In this document: positions 7,401-7,405 of the stretch, piece by piece | Layout of the letters: every line of letters starts with the position of its first letter | Position numbering within the stretch: position 1 is the stretch's first letter | Assembly: GCA_031262895.1 (NCBI GenBank) | Contig: JAISGW010000003.1 | Coordinates: 1-7,405, forward strand | Length of the DNA stretch: 7,405 nucleotides | Source of the DNA: Tannerella sp. | GTDB taxonomy: Bacteria; Bacteroidota; Bacteroidia; Bacteroidales; Tannerellaceae | Direction: 5' to 3' | Program-made: the position numbers and the translations under genes | Notes under the pieces: model-generated | What the model saw: only the letters and a program-made list of their open reading frames with translations | What the model was told of the DNA's origin: nothing | The model's database searches: none

Positions 7401-7405
7401 TGCAA
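4403..7405 (+). CDS. SusC/RagA-type TonB-linked outer-membrane protein, 3' end outside the window
   Basis: The frame is open for 1001 codons from the ATG at 4403 to the last base of the window, with no stop. Residues 1-27 are a signal peptide (KKKK, a hydrophobic core, cleavage likely after VCA-27 before Q28). A carboxypeptidase-regulatory-like domain spans about 31-104. The SusC signature EVVVVGYGTQK (111-121) leads into the plug domain (about 122-240), with NINIRGY (170-176), PLVVVDGV (190-197) and DAASAAIYGSSAPFGVIIVTTKKG beginning at residue 218. The remainder is the beta-barrel, with typical late motifs such as YADLNGNGRLDVGD (from 868; an EF-hand-like loop common in SusC proteins) and STPRYQFGLN. 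Family members usually end some 60-100 residues after the NAAYxRIKN motif, so only the last strands are missing. The protein would import oligosaccharides or other nutrients with TonB energy and a SusD lipoprotein partner, expected just downstream. The substrate cannot be inferred. There is no strong Shine-Dalgarno sequence, only an A-rich TTTAAAAGCC before the start. Confidence 0.95.
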   Translation, partial: MSKKKKIHSLLISIVSLWGLTIGTVCAQNDLTVKGLVLDASTRDPLGGVSILNARAGTGTITDMDGKFTLHVSSKNAELKFSYLGYVSRVLRADQASGTILMQEDTEQLQEVVVVGYGTQKRVNLTGSVAQLDGKRLENRSVTNLSQALQGTVANLNISSSSGVPGSTQNINIRGYTGIQSDGKTSSGAPLVVVDGVQGGSLDDINMNDVENISVLKDAASAAIYGSSAPFGVIIVTTKKGRADQKPTITYNNNFGFSQPTNLPHYVNSLDFAYAMNEASENSHISPLYDNATIEKIKQYQAGQLTEQTAKDPQKNDWLSWNASWANNDWFDIYFKNAAFSQQHNLGVSGGSDKATYYVGLGYTSQDGLFHWANDNYQRYNLRANISSNLTNWLTFSFRGAFSREAQNVPTYYSTISGGSSYSYDYFHQLGRTFPTAPLKNPDGFYSEASGVQIFTDGGRDKTTNDNAVLTGEVALHPLPGWNITANYTYDGRYEQISRHHKTFYNTLPDGTKQARAGTSPNSLSRQMGKYQHHTINAFTSYEKTLSKHTLKAMVGFTQELYDNFYTIGTAQNLYSDDVPSLSLAYGTQGVSEAASQLAIRGGFGRLNYSYDDKYLIEFNGRYDGTSRFLKDVRYKFYPGVSAGWVVSKESFWHPLSDFVNFFKLRASYASLGDQSFTDSYYPFYPSLGSASPTNSNSSWFFGSNREAYIKNPGLINSSLTWVTSNTIDVGTDLNFLNNRLSASFDWYKRRAKDFVGPAQALPGLLGTDAPQVNNANIETTGWELSLSWKDRIGKVSYGATAVLSDYTGKVTKYNNPTKLLANTWYSGMTMGEIWGYETVGLFKDQAEIDATDQSYLNASWYPGDVHYADLNGNGRLDVGDNTADNPGDRRVIGNSTPRYQFGLNLNAEWNGFDCSVFLQGVAKRDIMFDEDANFFWGIVGGGVWQSSYFTAHTDRYVAATEWTQQRDGYFPRAYIDTNKNHKAQTRYLQNAAYCRIKNVQ

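Noticed and set aside
6764..7405. Minus-strand open frames within the SusC-like gene, including one running to the window edge
   Set aside because: They lie opposite a clear SusC reading frame and show no recognisable domain or start signal.

Overview
The window looks like chromosomal DNA from a Bacteroidales bacterium (Bacteroides/Parabacteroides/Barnesiella-like; the genus cannot be fixed from the sequence). The evidence is a SusC-type TonB-dependent outer-membrane protein, a Bacteroidetes-style GHL10-family lipoprotein, a DUF2582-type small winged-helix protein, and -7 boxes of the Bacteroidetes TAnnTTTG form upstream of two genes. Base composition in the genes is moderately GC-rich for this order.

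Layout. Positions 1-246 carry no convincing gene. They hold a compact tandem array with an exact 42-bp period (about 19-203), lying just 3' of the first minus-strand gene. Positions 247-1770 are a two-gene minus-strand operon: a 68-aa winged-helix protein followed, 12 nt later, by a cytoplasmic-looking polysaccharide-deacetylase-like protein. Positions 1834-4201 are a second minus-strand pair: a GHL10-type glycoside hydrolase lipoprotein and, 4 nt downstream, an AraC-family regulator. A 201-bp divergent intergenic region (4202-4402) separates that pair from a large plus-strand SusC-like gene, which runs off the right edge of the window after 1001 codons without a stop.

How it fits together. 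The right half looks like the edge of a polysaccharide utilisation locus or related glycan-uptake locus. SusC would import an oligosaccharide across the outer membrane, a SusD partner is expected just beyond the window, the GHL10 lipoprotein would act on glycan or peptidoglycan-type material in the envelope, and the AraC protein is the likely local regulator. No hybrid two-component sensor or ECF sigma/anti-sigma pair is visible. The winged-helix/deacetylase operon may be an independent unit. I see no tRNA, rRNA, CRISPR array, insertion sequence or phage gene. The most unusual structure is the 42-bp array, each unit of which contains two short dyads; the rest consists of recognisable families, and I found no convincing new multi-gene system.
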